DNA from: Anaerolineae bacterium
Lineage (GTDB): Bacteria > Chloroflexota > Anaerolineae > JACIWR01
NCBI GenBank assembly: GCA_021162125.1
Contig: JAGGZG010000201.1
Location: forward strand, 1 to 12,857
Direction of reading: 5' to 3'
Length of the DNA: 12,857 nt
The notes under the pieces are model-generated. The model was not told the DNA's origin. It worked only from the letters and a program-made list of their open reading frames with translations, and searched no databases. This document shows positions 12,726 through 12,857 of the stretch, one piece after another; positions within the stretch are counted from its first letter, which is position 1; each line of letters begins with the position of its first letter. Both the position numbers and the translations under genes were made by a program.

Positions 12726-12857
12726 ATGTGGAGAATACTCCTGTTTCTATCAATCGCTTTAAGCTTGAGTGCTTGTGTTCCTGCTCCGGTTGCGACACCG
12801 GTCCCGTCCGCCACGCCGGAATCGGGCACGGAACTCCCCACTTTCCCTGTGCTTACC
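12726..12857 (+). CDS. Lipoprotein, 3' partial
   Basis: Only 44 codons are in the window. ATG at 12726 follows GAAGGG (12714-12719) with 6-bp spacing. The N-terminus MWRILLFLSIALSLSAC is a textbook lipoprotein signal: one basic residue, a hydrophobic core, and a lipobox LSAC with C17 as the lipidated residue. A Pro/Ala/Thr-rich linker follows (PAPVATPVPSATPE), common in surface lipoproteins such as solute-binding proteins. The functional domain lies outside, so no function can be given. Confidence 0.8.
   Translation, partial: MWRILLFLSIALSLSACVPAPVATPVPSATPESGTELPTFPVLT

Overview
The window is GC-rich, densely packed bacterial DNA. Gene content and style (polysaccharide/O-antigen ligase family protein, DUF62 SAM hydrolase, an Asp-type MurA, a surface gluzincin peptidase, GxxExxY protein, 18-bp GGATTACAGGATAACAGC-type repeats, a Pro/Thr-rich lipoprotein) suggest a Chloroflexota (Anaerolineae-like) genome. 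This is an inference from protein flavour, since no rRNA or other marker gene is present.

Layout. (1) Bases 1-6760, plus strand: a run of close-packed genes for an O-antigen ligase family membrane protein (5' end cut by the window), a SAM hydroxide adenosyltransferase, and a coiled-coil protein of unknown function. A 173-bp inverted-repeat element follows (2706-2878), then murA, a THEP1-like NTPase and a membrane-anchored zinc peptidase. ATGA-type and short overlaps indicate translational coupling before and after the inverted-repeat element. (2) Bases 6701-9655: a repeat-and-mobile-DNA island. An 18-bp tandem array begins inside the 3' end of the peptidase gene. It is interrupted by a complete 1698-bp IS1595-like insertion sequence (6748-8445) with 23-bp terminal inverted repeats and an exact 8-bp target duplication, TACAGGAT. 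The array continues to 8694, abuts a minus-strand two-domain GxxExxY (PD-(D/E)XK-like) gene, and reappears in degenerate form on the other side of that gene. Its orientation flips there and it runs into the 3' end of the next gene. (3) Bases 9616-12490, minus strand: hisS, nadK and a GNAT acetyltransferase in one apparent operon, driven by a clear sigma-70-type promoter (TAGACA, 17-bp spacer, TATAAT). (4) From 12630 on the plus strand: a divergent promoter and the first 44 codons of a lipoprotein that leaves the window.

How it fits together. The housekeeping genes (murA, hisS, nadK) are ordinary apart from the MurA active site, where Asp117 replaces the usual Cys. The noteworthy part is the island. 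The 18-bp repeat reads through in one fixed stop-free frame as a hexapeptide (D-Y/C/R-R/G-I/T-T/S-A/T/S). It forms the C-terminal tail of two unrelated proteins on opposite strands, the peptidase and the GNAT enzyme. The same repeat sits immediately outside both ends of the GxxExxY gene. Undoing the IS insertion joins the two array halves in frame and would lengthen the peptidase from 674 to about 750 residues, so the present stop codon is supplied by the IS. A plausible reading, not proven here, is a repeat family that colonises gene 3' ends, linked to a nuclease-like GxxExxY protein, with a later IS landing in it.
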